A stretch of DNA of 64,000 bases from Methanobacteriota archaeon (GTDB taxonomy: Archaea > Halobacteriota > Methanosarcinia > Methanosarcinales > Methanosarcinaceae). The stretch is from NCBI GenBank assembly GCA_023399215.1, contig JAEWQJ010000033.1, positions 176,255-240,254 of the forward strand, in the 5' to 3' direction. Below, piece by piece: positions 17,221-26,332 of this stretch. Under the pieces are notes generated by a model. It was not told where the DNA came from and did no database searches. It was given only the letters and a program-made list of their open reading frames with translations. Numbering within the stretch: the first letter of the stretch is position 1; every line of letters starts with the position of its first letter. The position numbers were made by a program, and so were the translations under genes.

Positions 17221-18051
17221 ATGTTGGGGAAAGATCACGTTTCTATAACACTTGGAACAATATTTCCATTTACGATTCCCCTGATATTTTCAGAGAACTC
17301 TCACCCTGTATACGCCTTCTGTTTACTTGCGACTACTGTCATAGGCTCGCTGATACCTGATGCAGACAGTAACGAAAAGCCCAAGTTACACTATGATTTC
17401 AAAATAATTTATGATATTATGGTTCCTCTTCATAAGCTGATAGTCTTTTCTTTCAGTTTCTTTAATTTAAAAGAAAAAATGAATCTCCAATACGTTGTAG
17501 AGAAGCAGCATAGAGGCATAATGCATTCGCCTATAGGAGTATTCATAAGCTCCTTTGTACTCACTTTGTTGACAGCAATAATCGGCTATTTTATTTTCCA
17601 TGGAATAAATGCTACTCTTATAGGTTTCTTATTTTTAGGCTTGATATCGGGTCAATTTTTACATTTACTCGAAGATTCCTGTACGATTTCAGGAATCAAT
17701 TGGTTATTTCCATTTGGAACCCGTGAGTTAAAAGGTAGTATTTACACAGGTAACAAAATAGAAGGAAAGAGGGATATCAGGCCTTTTTTATACAGAGTTT
17801 CCCTATTGTTTTTCTCTGCAATACTGTTGATCCTACATTCGCTGAGAACTATAGATGTAAACGAATCAGGTATTTATCTCCTTATTTTTGCAGTTGTTGC
17901 TTTGATATGGGGTTTGATACTTCTGACCGCAAAGATTGATAACGATAATCTATGGATACGGGATGCTAAAAAGGTACAGGAATTAGAGAGAGCAGTAGAT
18001 AGAATTGGGAAACAAAATGATGTAAGAAAAAGAAGGAACCTTGAAAAGTAA
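17221..18051 (+). CDS. Membrane-bound metal-dependent hydrolase, YdjM/DUF457-like
   Basis: A 276-residue integral membrane protein with about five hydrophobic segments. Conserved YdjM-family metal motifs are present: DHVSITLG near the N-terminus, SLIPDAD at about 44-50, HRGIMHSPIG at about 100-109, and HLLEDSCTISGINWLFPFG at about 143-161. The family is predicted to bind metal and hydrolyse a lipid-linked or phosphorylated substrate at the membrane; no reaction is established. The C-terminus is a charged coiled-coil-like tail. There is no ribosome site before the ATG and a TATA-like AATTAATATAG lies about 30 bases upstream, so the message may be nearly leaderless. Confidence 0.82.
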   Translation: MLGKDHVSITLGTIFPFTIPLIFSENSHPVYAFCLLATTVIGSLIPDADSNEKPKLHYDFKIIYDIMVPLHKLIVFSFSFFNLKEKMNLQYVVEKQHRGIMHSPIGVFISSFVLTLLTAIIGYFIFHGINATLIGFLFLGLISGQFLHLLEDSCTISGINWLFPFGTRELKGSIYTGNKIEGKRDIRPFLYRVSLLFFSAILLILHSLRTIDVNESGIYLLIFAVVALIWGLILLTAKIDNDNLWIRDAKKVQELERAVDRIGKQNDVRKRRNLEK

Positions 18052-18141
18052 CTGTTTAGATAGTCTTTACAAGGCTACCTAAATAGTTACAGTGATATTA
18101 TAGAAATAACCAATTACCTTCTAACCGCAGGTGAAACTAAC

Positions 18142-18633
18142 ATGGGTGTATTTGACATAATCAAGGATAGGAGAAGCATAAGGACTTACAAAGACGAGCG
18201 CATATCAAAGGATAAGCTCGAGAAACTGCTTGAGGCTGCAAGGCTTGCACCGTCGGCTGCAAACAGGCAGAACTGGAAATTTATTGTTGTCGAAGATGAG
18301 GAAATCAAAAAACAGCTTGTTGCTGCTTGCAATAATCAGCCATTCGTGGGTACCGCCTCGAACATCATTGCAGGCGTTGGAGATCCCTCCCAAAAATGGC
18401 ACCAGGTCGACCTTGCCATCGCCCTTGAACACATTGTCCTGGAGGCTGTCGAGCTAGGACTGGGCACCTGCTGGATTGGCGCTTTCAACGAAGACGAAGT
18501 CAAAAAATTACTCAAAATTCCTCAGGACAAAAAGGTTGTAGCTTTACTGACCGTAGGGATCCCAGCCGAATCGCCCGCTGCCAGACCAAGGAAATCTCTT
18601 GAAGAAATAATAGCTTATGATGAATATAAATAA
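18142..18633 (+). CDS. Nitroreductase-family FMN oxidoreductase
   Basis: A 163-residue compact nitroreductase. The FMN-binding N-terminus (IIKDRRSIRTYKDERI), the ARLAPSAANRQNWKFIVVED segment and the ...LGTCWIGAFNEDEVKKLL... region are all family features. These are homodimeric FMN enzymes using NAD(P)H or possibly F420H2; the substrate cannot be read from sequence. Shorter than typical bacterial NfsB (about 217), as many archaeal members are. AGGTGA precedes the ATG. The gene follows the YdjM-like gene on the same strand after 90 bases and could share its transcript. Confidence 0.92.
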   Translation: MGVFDIIKDRRSIRTYKDERISKDKLEKLLEAARLAPSAANRQNWKFIVVEDEEIKKQLVAACNNQPFVGTASNIIAGVGDPSQKWHQVDLAIALEHIVLEAVELGLGTCWIGAFNEDEVKKLLKIPQDKKVVALLTVGIPAESPAARPRKSLEEIIAYDEYK

Positions 18634-18710
18634 AAAAATCTCGTTTTTCAGGATTAAATTAAATTTTTTTAATCTGTTTTGCTCTGCTTTTCAAGAACGT
18701 ACCAAGATTG

Positions 18711-20162
18711 TCAGTTTTGTATAAGTTCAATAATTCTCTGTGTTTTCTGGATTAAAATGTTAGCCTGGTCAGTACTTAGTTTGTTCTGAAGGTTTAGCTT
18801 ATTTACAGAATCAGTGAATTTTTCAAGTTTGCTGACTGCTTTTTCAGTTTCTCCCTTTTCCAGATGGTGGATTGTATCTTCCAATCTTACAGCCAGGACA
18901 GTTTTAGTGCTATTGTCCACGTTTTCAAGAGTACATACATAATCTTTGAGTTCTTTGACCTCACTAAGCTGATCTTTTGAGTCTTTTTCTCCCGCGAGCT
19001 TGATCAACCAAGGACGGTATAATCCCCCTTCAACCCTTAAAAATCCTGCAAGTACATACCCTTTATCTCTTGTATTCTGAATACAGTTTATGAAACTATC
19101 ATCGGCGTTTTGAAATGTTTTGTTCCATTCTTCATATCCATCAGGATCTGTTTTTATTAACCACGAATCGTGCCTGTCTGGAACTGAGAGTTCTGAATAT
19201 CCTGCAAACGCATATCCTCCATCACTAGTCTGCTGGATAGAATATACGCTAACGTAATCTCCTTTATTAAAAGTTCTGCTCCACTCTTCAGATCCATTTG
19301 AATTGGTCTTAATTATCCATGCTTTTCCCTCCTTGTAAGTGCCACTTGGTCGGGTAATTCCTGCTAGTATGTATCCTCCATCCTCTGTTTCTTTGACAGA
19401 GTTCACTTGGTTATATCCATAGTCTTGATTCGCAAAATACCTGCTCCATTCTTCATTTCCTTTTGAATCCGTTTTTACTAACCAAGCAGTATGAGTGTCA
19501 TCCAAAGAGTACATTCCACATGCGAGTATGTATCCGCCGTCCGTAGTCTCCTGAATAAAATATGCATTTTCAAGGGATGTTCCACCGAATGTCCTGTTCC
19601 ATTCTTCATTACCATTTGAGTCGGTTTTTATCACCCAGGCATCATATCCACTTGCACTGAGAGAATTTATCCCTCCTGCAAATATATATCCTCCATCACT
19701 GGTCTGCTGGACGGATCTTAAAAAATTTTCCTGCTCTCTTCTGAAAGTTCTATTCCATTCCTCTTCTCCTTCTGAGTCTGTCTTCACCACCCATCCATTG
19801 AGACCTCTGATTTCGTCAGCTCCTGCAAGTATATATCCTCCATCTCTCGTTTGTGTGGCAGAACATGCAGATTGGTAATGTATTCCTCCAAAAGTTTTGT
19901 TCCATTCTTCATTTCCTGCAGAATCAGTCTTGATTAATAGATAATCTTCATAATCGTCTGTTAGCTCATAAGGTTGGAAACTACCTGCAAGAATATACCC
20001 ACCATCACCAACTTCCTGAACATACCGTATAGAATAATATCCTTCCTCACCATATGTTCTGTTCCACTCTTCCTCAGGAGCTACAGAAGCTGATAAAGTA
20101 GTACCTGTACACAAAGACAAAAATATAAAACAACAAATAACTAAAAGATATTTAAACTTCAT
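18711..20162 (-). CDS. Secreted seven-repeat beta-propeller-like surface protein
   Basis: A 483-residue protein with a signal peptide (about 1-25, LLVICCFIFLSLCTG). Seven repeats of about 45-55 residues follow, each with EEWNRTFGG and, about 20 residues on, TSDGGYILAG, then W-I/V-KTDS. Seven repeats suggest a closed seven-bladed propeller. The last 90 residues form a charged helical tail (LENVDNSTKTVLAVRLEDTI, then QNKLSTDQANIL), resembling tails of other Methanosarcina exported proteins. It should be extracellular; ligand unknown. It is convergent with the nitroreductase gene. Confidence 0.88.
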   Translation of the reverse strand: MKFKYLLVICCFIFLSLCTGTTLSASVAPEEEWNRTYGEEGYYSIRYVQEVGDGGYILAGSFQPYELTDDYEDYLLIKTDSAGNEEWNKTFGGIHYQSACSATQTRDGGYILAGADEIRGLNGWVVKTDSEGEEEWNRTFRREQENFLRSVQQTSDGGYIFAGGINSLSASGYDAWVIKTDSNGNEEWNRTFGGTSLENAYFIQETTDGGYILACGMYSLDDTHTAWLVKTDSKGNEEWSRYFANQDYGYNQVNSVKETEDGGYILAGITRPSGTYKEGKAWIIKTNSNGSEEWSRTFNKGDYVSVYSIQQTSDGGYAFAGYSELSVPDRHDSWLIKTDPDGYEEWNKTFQNADDSFINCIQNTRDKGYVLAGFLRVEGGLYRPWLIKLAGEKDSKDQLSEVKELKDYVCTLENVDNSTKTVLAVRLEDTIHHLEKGETEKAVSKLEKFTDSVNKLNLQNKLSTDQANILIQKTQRIIELIQN

Positions 20163-20908
20163 TTAAAATTCTCCACTAATCACTTAAATAGATTTTACAT
20201 ATATTATGTGGGACACATTGTATATTAATGGTAGTTTTTTGAATTTTATATATATAAAATGATTTATTATTAACATATAATTCAAAAATTAGAATAAGAT
20301 AAATATTTTTAGAAAAAACAAAAAAATAGTTTCAAATAATATTTATCAAACTTGATTATTGTAAGGTATAAAATAAGAATATGAACTGCCACTTGGATGA
20401 AGAACAACCGGCTTCTCGATTCACAGATGACATTGTCATTTCCAACAAGCTTGAATTCGGTCCATGCAGGTCATACTGAGTTCCGTGCATTCGTCCGTAA
20501 TTATTCTCTTCTAGTTTTTATTAAATTTTGAGAGAAGAATAAAATTTTGGCTCTAAAGTAACTGCAAATAATTTTTAATTTAATGAAAATTATTTCTACT
20601 TCCTTTTCATTTACTTTAATACATGAATTACCAACTCCTTCTAAAACAGATCTGAATTGGTACACTTATTCCTTATATTGTAGAAAACTGACGTTGTTTG
20701 CTTAAATACTAATTGCGTTTATCGAAGCAGTAAATAATCAAATTCAAAGAGTTCTTGTAACAATTATTATCTTAATGCAGAGTCGAGTTGAATGTATTAT
20801 ATTTAAACGATATTATATATTTATATAGTTGCAGTAGGGACACTTTAGCGTAAACGAATCATCGACAGTAGGCATATAACCATCATAGAGAGGAGTCCGA
20901 AGGGGAAT
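20163..20908. promoter_or_regulatory. 746-bp divergent spacer with a promoter before the sensor kinase
   Basis: A/T-rich TTATATATTTATATAG at about 20813-20828 looks like a TATA element for the rightward kinase gene and would give a leader of about 50-60 bases. A short frame at 20381-20479 (MNCHLDEEQPASRF...) matches nothing I recognise and is not called. No other feature was seen. Confidence 0.45.
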
Positions 20909-23095
20909 ATGAAAACAAGAATTGAAAAACTTTTAGCAAATAATCCGAATCCTGTGCTTAGTGTCGATAAGGATGGTACTGTTCTTTACTCAAATGAATC
21001 TAGTGAACCCTTGTTGCAGGAGTGGGGCACGAAAATCGGAGAAAAACTGCCGTCTTCTATCGAAGATTTAGTGCTAAAAACAATTTCTCGGAATAGTCCG
21101 GAAACAAAGGAAATTAGAGTGGGAAAAAGAGTATACCGGATCAATTTTCACCCTTTACCGGAAGAAGAATGCGTCAACATTTATGGATTTGATATAAGCG
21201 ACAATGAGGGTCTTGAAGAAAAACTGTTGGAATGTGAAGAAAAGTACCGCAGCATCGTAGAGACAGCAAACGAAGGTATCTGGATTACCGACACTGAAGC
21301 AGTTACGGCTTTTGTTAATCAAAGAATGGCTGAAATGCTTGGATACACAACAGAAGAAATGATAGGGAAATCAGCCTTTGACTTTGTCGATAAAGATGAC
21401 ATGGAAAGCTCATTTACCAAGATAAAATCCCAACATGAAGGCATCAAAGAAAAAGGGTACGAAATGAAGTTCTGCCGCAAGGATGGCAGTATTGTCTGGT
21501 CGCTTGTGAACTCTGCGCCTCTCCTTGATGCAGAGGGAAAACATACCGGTAACATGAGTATGTATTCTGAGATTACTCAGTGCAAGAAGGCTAAAGAAGA
21601 GCTTAAAAGAACAAATGAGGAACTGGAGAAGAGGAACCGGGAAACAATAAACGAACGTCAACGTCTTTATAACGTGCTGGATACGCTGCCGGCAATGATA
21701 ATCCTATTAACATCTGACTATCATGTCGCCTTTGCCAACCGCAGATTCCGCAAAAGATTCGGGGACCCTGGTGGCCGACACTGCTATGAATATTATTTTG
21801 GATTCACCAAGCCGTGTGAATTCTGCGAATCACATAAAGTACTTGAAACCGGTCAACCTCATCATTGGGAAGTAAGCGGTCCGGACGGAAGCGTTTATGA
21901 TGCTTATAATTTGCCGTTCACTGACGTTGACGGTTCTCCCATGATTCTTGAGATGGACATTGACGTCACCGAGCAAAAAAAAGCAGAAGAAAGACTTCAA
22001 GAAAGTGAGGAGAGATACCGCAACATTGTAGAAACAGCAAACGAAGGCATAAGCATAATTGATGCTGAAGAAAGAATTACTTTTGTCAATAAGCAGGTTG
22101 AAGATATGTTTGGTTACAGTTCAGAAGAACTCATTGGCAAGCCGATGTGGGACTTTCTCAGTAATGAAAGTAAAGCTGTTATCAAGCACATTTTTAACAA
22201 AAAAGGAAAAAACATCAATGAGAGCCTTGAGATTAAATTTATACGTAAAGACGGCTCCCCTCTATGGACGCATACTAATTCCAAATCTATTTTTGATAAA
22301 GATGGTAAGTTTTTGGGAACTCTAAACCTTCATACTGACATAACCAAGCGAAAAGAAGTTGAAGAAGCTCTCAGAAATTTAGAGATTGCCCGTAAGAAAG
22401 AAATCCATCATAGAATCAAGAATAATCTTCAGGTAATCTCATCACTACTGGACCTTCAAGCTGAAACGTTCAGAAACAGAAAGATTATCAATGAATTTGA
22501 AGTTCTGGAAGCCTTCAGAGAGAGTCAGGACCGTGTGAAATCAATGGCCCTTATCCATGAAGAACTATATAAAGGTGAAGAGCTCGATAAACTTAACTTT
22601 TCGCTGTACATCAAGGAACTTGCTGATGCTCTGTTCTTGACTTACAAACTCGGTAATGCTGACGTCAGCTTAAATATGGATCTGGAAGAAAACATATTAC
22701 TTGACATGGACACAGCAATTCCATTAGGAATAATTGTCAATGAGCTTGTTTCCAATTCCCTTAAGTATGCATTCCCTGACAGAGAAAACGGAGAAATCCA
22801 AATCAAGTTCCATAAAAACGGAGAAAATGAAAGCATCATAGAAGGAAGTAAAAATGAAGAATATAAAAGTACCAGTTTCATATTGACAATTTCTGATAAC
22901 GGTGTTGGTATTCCCGAAGACATTGACATCAAAGAGCTTGATAGTCTGGGGCTTCAGCTTGTAACTTTCCTTGTCGACCAGTTAGACGGAGAACTTGAAC
23001 TGAAAAAGAGTAATGGGACAGAGTTCATTATCAGGTTCACTGTAGTAGAAAAGAATAATCATGCATCGGCATCAGCGCCACATTTAATTAAATAA
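20909..23095 (+). CDS. Multi-PAS HisKA_2 sensor histidine kinase
   Basis: A 728-residue cytosolic kinase. It has a divergent PAS at about 5-100, canonical PAS at about 113-230, a cysteine-containing PAS at about 253-355 (HCYEYYFG..., then PCEFCES), another PAS at about 371-490, HisKA_2 with H-box HHRIKNNLQ near 500, and HATPase_c with NELVSNSLKY near 611 and DNGVGIPE near 664. The CxxC in the third PAS could bind metal or haem or act as a thiol switch; that is inference. No membrane segment. AAGGGGAA precedes the ATG. The H-box to ATPase region closely matches the kinase at 2-2683, so the two arose by duplication with exchange of sensor domains. No receiver is adjacent. Confidence 0.93.
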   Translation: MKTRIEKLLANNPNPVLSVDKDGTVLYSNESSEPLLQEWGTKIGEKLPSSIEDLVLKTISRNSPETKEIRVGKRVYRINFHPLPEEECVNIYGFDISDNEGLEEKLLECEEKYRSIVETANEGIWITDTEAVTAFVNQRMAEMLGYTTEEMIGKSAFDFVDKDDMESSFTKIKSQHEGIKEKGYEMKFCRKDGSIVWSLVNSAPLLDAEGKHTGNMSMYSEITQCKKAKEELKRTNEELEKRNRETINERQRLYNVLDTLPAMIILLTSDYHVAFANRRFRKRFGDPGGRHCYEYYFGFTKPCEFCESHKVLETGQPHHWEVSGPDGSVYDAYNLPFTDVDGSPMILEMDIDVTEQKKAEERLQESEERYRNIVETANEGISIIDAEERITFVNKQVEDMFGYSSEELIGKPMWDFLSNESKAVIKHIFNKKGKNINESLEIKFIRKDGSPLWTHTNSKSIFDKDGKFLGTLNLHTDITKRKEVEEALRNLEIARKKEIHHRIKNNLQVISSLLDLQAETFRNRKIINEFEVLEAFRESQDRVKSMALIHEELYKGEELDKLNFSLYIKELADALFLTYKLGNADVSLNMDLEENILLDMDTAIPLGIIVNELVSNSLKYAFPDRENGEIQIKFHKNGENESIIEGSKNEEYKSTSFILTISDNGVGIPEDIDIKELDSLGLQLVTFLVDQLDGELELKKSNGTEFIIRFTVVEKNNHASASAPHLIK

Positions 23096-23294
23096 AGATT
23101 ATTTTATTTTGCTTTGTAGAATACCTATTTAACCAGCTTCAAGAGGCTGAAAGATTTAGTATAATTTATATTTGTAATATTGGGATTCTATTCTTAATAT
23201 GTAAGATATGTACAGTTATTTCTTTATAGTGAGTTCAGGAATCTGAAAATCTCATACTTCATTATCACTTGATTATCAAATAGGAGACTTACTT

Positions 23295-24536
23295 TTGGGA
23301 ACAATTAGTGAAAAAATTTTTTCCCGGGCAGCGGGAGCAGAGGCAAAGGCAAACGATTTTGTCCTTGCAGATATTGATTATGCAATGGCGCATGACGGCA
23401 CCTCAGTACTTGCAGTTAATGCTTTTAAGGAAATGGAAATGAAGAAGGTCTGGGACCCCTCAAGGATTGTGATTCCTTTCGACCACATCGCGCCTGCAAA
23501 TAATGAGACATCAGCTACTTTACAAAAAGAAATAAGGGAATGGGTAAAAGAGCAGAGGATTCCGAATTTTTATGAGCTTGGAGAAGGAATCTGTCATCAG
23601 GTACTCCCCGAAAATGGATTCGCACTGCCTGGAAAACTGGTCGTGGGCGCGGATTCGCATTCCTGCACCTATGGGGCTTTCGGAGCTTTTGCCACAGGCG
23701 TGGGAGCTACCGACATGGCTGAAATTTTTGCCACAGGTAAGCTCTGGTTTAAGGTGCCTGAGAGTTTCAGGTTCACGGTTGAAGGAAGACTTGGAAAAGG
23801 GGTTTATGCAAAAGACCTGACCCTTTACCTTATCGGAAAGACCGGGATTGACGGTGCTACCTATAAGGCTGTAGAGTTTTACGGACAGGCTATCTCCGAA
23901 TTGTCGGTTTCCGGCAGAATGACCCTCTGCAACATGGCAATCGAAATGGGAGCAAAAACCGGAATTGTGCCACCTGACGAGAAAACCTTTGACTTCCTGA
24001 AAAATCGGGCGGCTGCGCCTTATGAGCCGGTTTATGCCGATCAGGATGCAGTCTATGTAAAAGAACCTGTTTACTCTGCTGAAGATATCGAGCCTCAGGT
24101 AGCCTGCCCGCATCAGGTTGACAACGTAAAGCCTGTGGGAGAAGTTGAAGGCACCCACATAGACCAGGTTTTCATAGGGACGTGCACAAATGGCAGACTT
24201 GAAGACCTTGAGGTCGCAGCAGCAATCCTTAAAGGAAAAAAGGTTGCAGTCAGGACTATTGTAATTCCTGCATCCCGCACGACTCTCCTTGCAGCAATTG
24301 AGAACGGAACGATGGAAACTCTGCTCAAAGCAGGCATCACGCTTGCAACCCCTGGCTGTGGGCCCTGTCTTGGAGCCCACCAGGGAGTACTCGGTGAAGG
24401 AGAAGTCTGCCTTTCAACAGCAAACCGAAACTTTAAGGGCAGAATGGGAAAAGATGGTTTAATTTACCTTGCATCCCCTGCAACCGCAGCAGCCTCGGCA
24501 CTTGCAGGAGAAATTACTGATCCAAGGACAGTTTAA
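23295..24536 (+). CDS. 3-isopropylmalate dehydratase / homoaconitase large subunit
   Basis: A 413-residue aconitase-superfamily large subunit of the short archaeal LeuC/HacA type. Fe-S ligands C297 (GTCTNGR), C355 and C358 (GCGPCLGAH) are present, with the active-site DSHSCTYGAFG at 120-130. It isomerises isopropylmalate (leucine) or homocitrate homologues (coenzyme B side chain). The small subunit, which sets specificity, is not next to it, so the pathway cannot be decided. The start is TTG at 23295 with TAGGAG upstream; an ATG occurs only much later. Confidence 0.92.
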   Translation: MGTISEKIFSRAAGAEAKANDFVLADIDYAMAHDGTSVLAVNAFKEMEMKKVWDPSRIVIPFDHIAPANNETSATLQKEIREWVKEQRIPNFYELGEGICHQVLPENGFALPGKLVVGADSHSCTYGAFGAFATGVGATDMAEIFATGKLWFKVPESFRFTVEGRLGKGVYAKDLTLYLIGKTGIDGATYKAVEFYGQAISELSVSGRMTLCNMAIEMGAKTGIVPPDEKTFDFLKNRAAAPYEPVYADQDAVYVKEPVYSAEDIEPQVACPHQVDNVKPVGEVEGTHIDQVFIGTCTNGRLEDLEVAAAILKGKKVAVRTIVIPASRTTLLAAIENGTMETLLKAGITLATPGCGPCLGAHQGVLGEGEVCLSTANRNFKGRMGKDGLIYLASPATAAASALAGEITDPRTV

Positions 24537-24781
24537 ATCTGAGAACTGAATGCCAAATAGTTCGATGTGAGCACTTGGGCAGAATCGTTTGAAACCTGAT
24601 CCTTAGCTTTCAGGATTTTAAACTATTCTGCTTATCAGATTATTTTCTATCCCGGGTCTTCTACCTATTATCTCTTTATATCTATTTTCTGTCTTTTCGA
24701 GGTATCGGTACAAAAATTATAATTATATCCAGCGAGCATTTATACCATGAATCGTATATATTTTGGACAGGAGGGAAAACT

Positions 24782-24997
24782 ATTACTGAAGAACTTAGTC
24801 ACGATAACCTTTCACATTTGATTGAGCACTGGATTGAGCATAACGAAAGCCACATTGAAAGTTTCAAGGAATGGGCTCAGAGAGCCAAAAAAGATGGTTT
24901 TCTTGAAGCTTCCGAGGATATCCTTGAAGCCGCCAGTAAAATGGAGGAAGCAAATAAACATCTTAATAAAGCAAAAGAAGGACTTTTCAATCAGTGA
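24782..24997 (+). CDS. Small acidic helical protein, apparently starting at ATT
   Basis: A 71-residue frame reading ITEELSHDNLSHLIEHWIEH at its start and ending KAKEGLFNQ. It is all-helical in appearance, rich in His/Glu near the N-terminus (HLIEHWIEHNESH) and in Ala/Glu/Lys heptads later, so probably a soluble coiled coil and perhaps metal binding. There is no ATG, GTG or TTG before the conserved-looking N-terminus. AGGAGG at 24769-24774 sits seven bases before ATT 24782, the best start. An internal TTG at about 24818 would cut the protein short. Function unknown. Coding character (heptads, third-position pattern) supports a real gene. Confidence 0.7.
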   Translation: MTEELSHDNLSHLIEHWIEHNESHIESFKEWAQRAKKDGFLEASEDILEAASKMEEANKHLNKAKEGLFNQ

Positions 24998-25250
24998 AAA
25001 AAGCAAGAGCAAAATCCTGCGAACCAGGAGTAAAATCCTAAGAGTCATCTTCTAAAGCTAAATCTCAAGAACTATTCTTTAAGAGCTCTGTGGCAGGATT
25101 CTCTTGTGGCGGGATTTTCCGTCACACTATTTTTGAATTACCTGGCATAAAAGTGCCATCAGGTGCCTTCAAGTGTTTTCAGGTACTGTTATTTGTTTAT
25201 GTCCCTTATTCGAAGATTTTCATTCTCGTTTTCATTTAAGAATCAGACTT

Positions 25251-26195
25251 TTAAGACCCTGCTTCGGCCAGGAGGCTCTTTACTTCTCTTAAATCTGTAA
25301 TTAGCTCTGTAATGCTTGATTCTCCAATATACTTTATGAAATTTTGCTCTTTTTCAGGGCACAAATCTTCACATTCCAGTAACTCCTGAATCAGGCTATT
25401 TCCAAAAATGCCAGGCACAGGGTTTTCACTTTCAGTTTTTCTCTTTTCAAGAGTTTTATCTTCTTCTTTTTCATGATCTTCTAAGGCAAGTCTTTTATTT
25501 TCTCCTTTTTCATTATCTTTTAAAGCCGCCTCGACAATTGTTTTATCTGTCTTTTCCGAAAAAGCCATTTCTCCAGCTTTTTTTCTCAGATTAGCGAAAT
25601 CGGTTTCTTCATCACTTTTCACATCATTATTTTCACTGGCAGAATTTGCTTCTTCTTCAACCCCTATCTCTGTTATATTGGCCTCTTCAATTTCGCCGGT
25701 TTCTTTTGATTCAAGAGATTTATCGGAGTCTTCAACTTTTTTACCTGTTTGGCTATATATCCTCTCTGAGATTCCGGTATCTTCTTTTTGCAAAGTATCA
25801 GTTTCAACTTCAAGAGATCTGGATACGTCGTGATGCATATCTCTGCGAAGCGGAGGAAAGATTTCCTCTCTCCAGGGGAACTCAGATATTTCTTCCCTTT
25901 TTTCGTCTTTGGTTTCTTGAAGCCGACCAGTCAGGGACTCAAGTTCTTTCTTTTCAATTCGGGATTCGAGTTCTTTCTTTTCAATCCGGGATTCGAGATC
26001 TTCTTTTTCCCTAAACAATGTTCGGATTTTGATTTCAACCTCCTTTTTACTTTTTATCAAATCCCCCAGTTCCATATCATCTCGGCCTCCAAGCTTAGGT
26101 ATTAAATGCTTTAATTCGTTAACTTTTAGAAATTTGAATCCATTGATCTTTAGGTTTTTTAGCCCTTTAATTTTCAAGTTATTTAATGCATCCAT
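25251..26195 (-). CDS. Charged coiled-coil protein at the end of the archaellum cluster
   Basis: A 314-residue, very Glu/Lys-rich protein. N-terminal leucine-rich repeats of KGLKNLKINGFKFLKVNELK precede a coiled coil at about 50-110 that contains an exact duplication (ESRIEKKEL twice), then a disordered acidic middle. The C-terminal 55 residues are compact (IFGNSLIQELLECEDLCPEK..., then SSITELITDLREVKSLL). It follows flaJ on the same strand after 137 bases, so it may be an accessory cytosolic archaellum protein comparable to FlaC/D/E, but I do not recognise a FlaD/E domain. Start is ATG 26195 with GGGAGGT six bases upstream; an upstream GTG (26210) is less likely. Confidence 0.75.
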   Translation of the reverse strand: MDALNNLKIKGLKNLKINGFKFLKVNELKHLIPKLGGRDDMELGDLIKSKKEVEIKIRTLFREKEDLESRIEKKELESRIEKKELESLTGRLQETKDEKREEISEFPWREEIFPPLRRDMHHDVSRSLEVETDTLQKEDTGISERIYSQTGKKVEDSDKSLESKETGEIEEANITEIGVEEEANSASENNDVKSDEETDFANLRKKAGEMAFSEKTDKTIVEAALKDNEKGENKRLALEDHEKEEDKTLEKRKTESENPVPGIFGNSLIQELLECEDLCPEKEQNFIKYIGESSITELITDLREVKSLLAEAGS

Positions 26196-26332
26196 TCTGT
26201 TACCTCCCACCAGCCCTGAATTTTCCTTTATAGCTCTTCTAGTTAATTTACATTTAATTAAAATTTATAAATAGTTAAAATATATACATAGTTAAGATTT
26301 ACATTTAATTAAAATTTACATTTTTCAATTTA

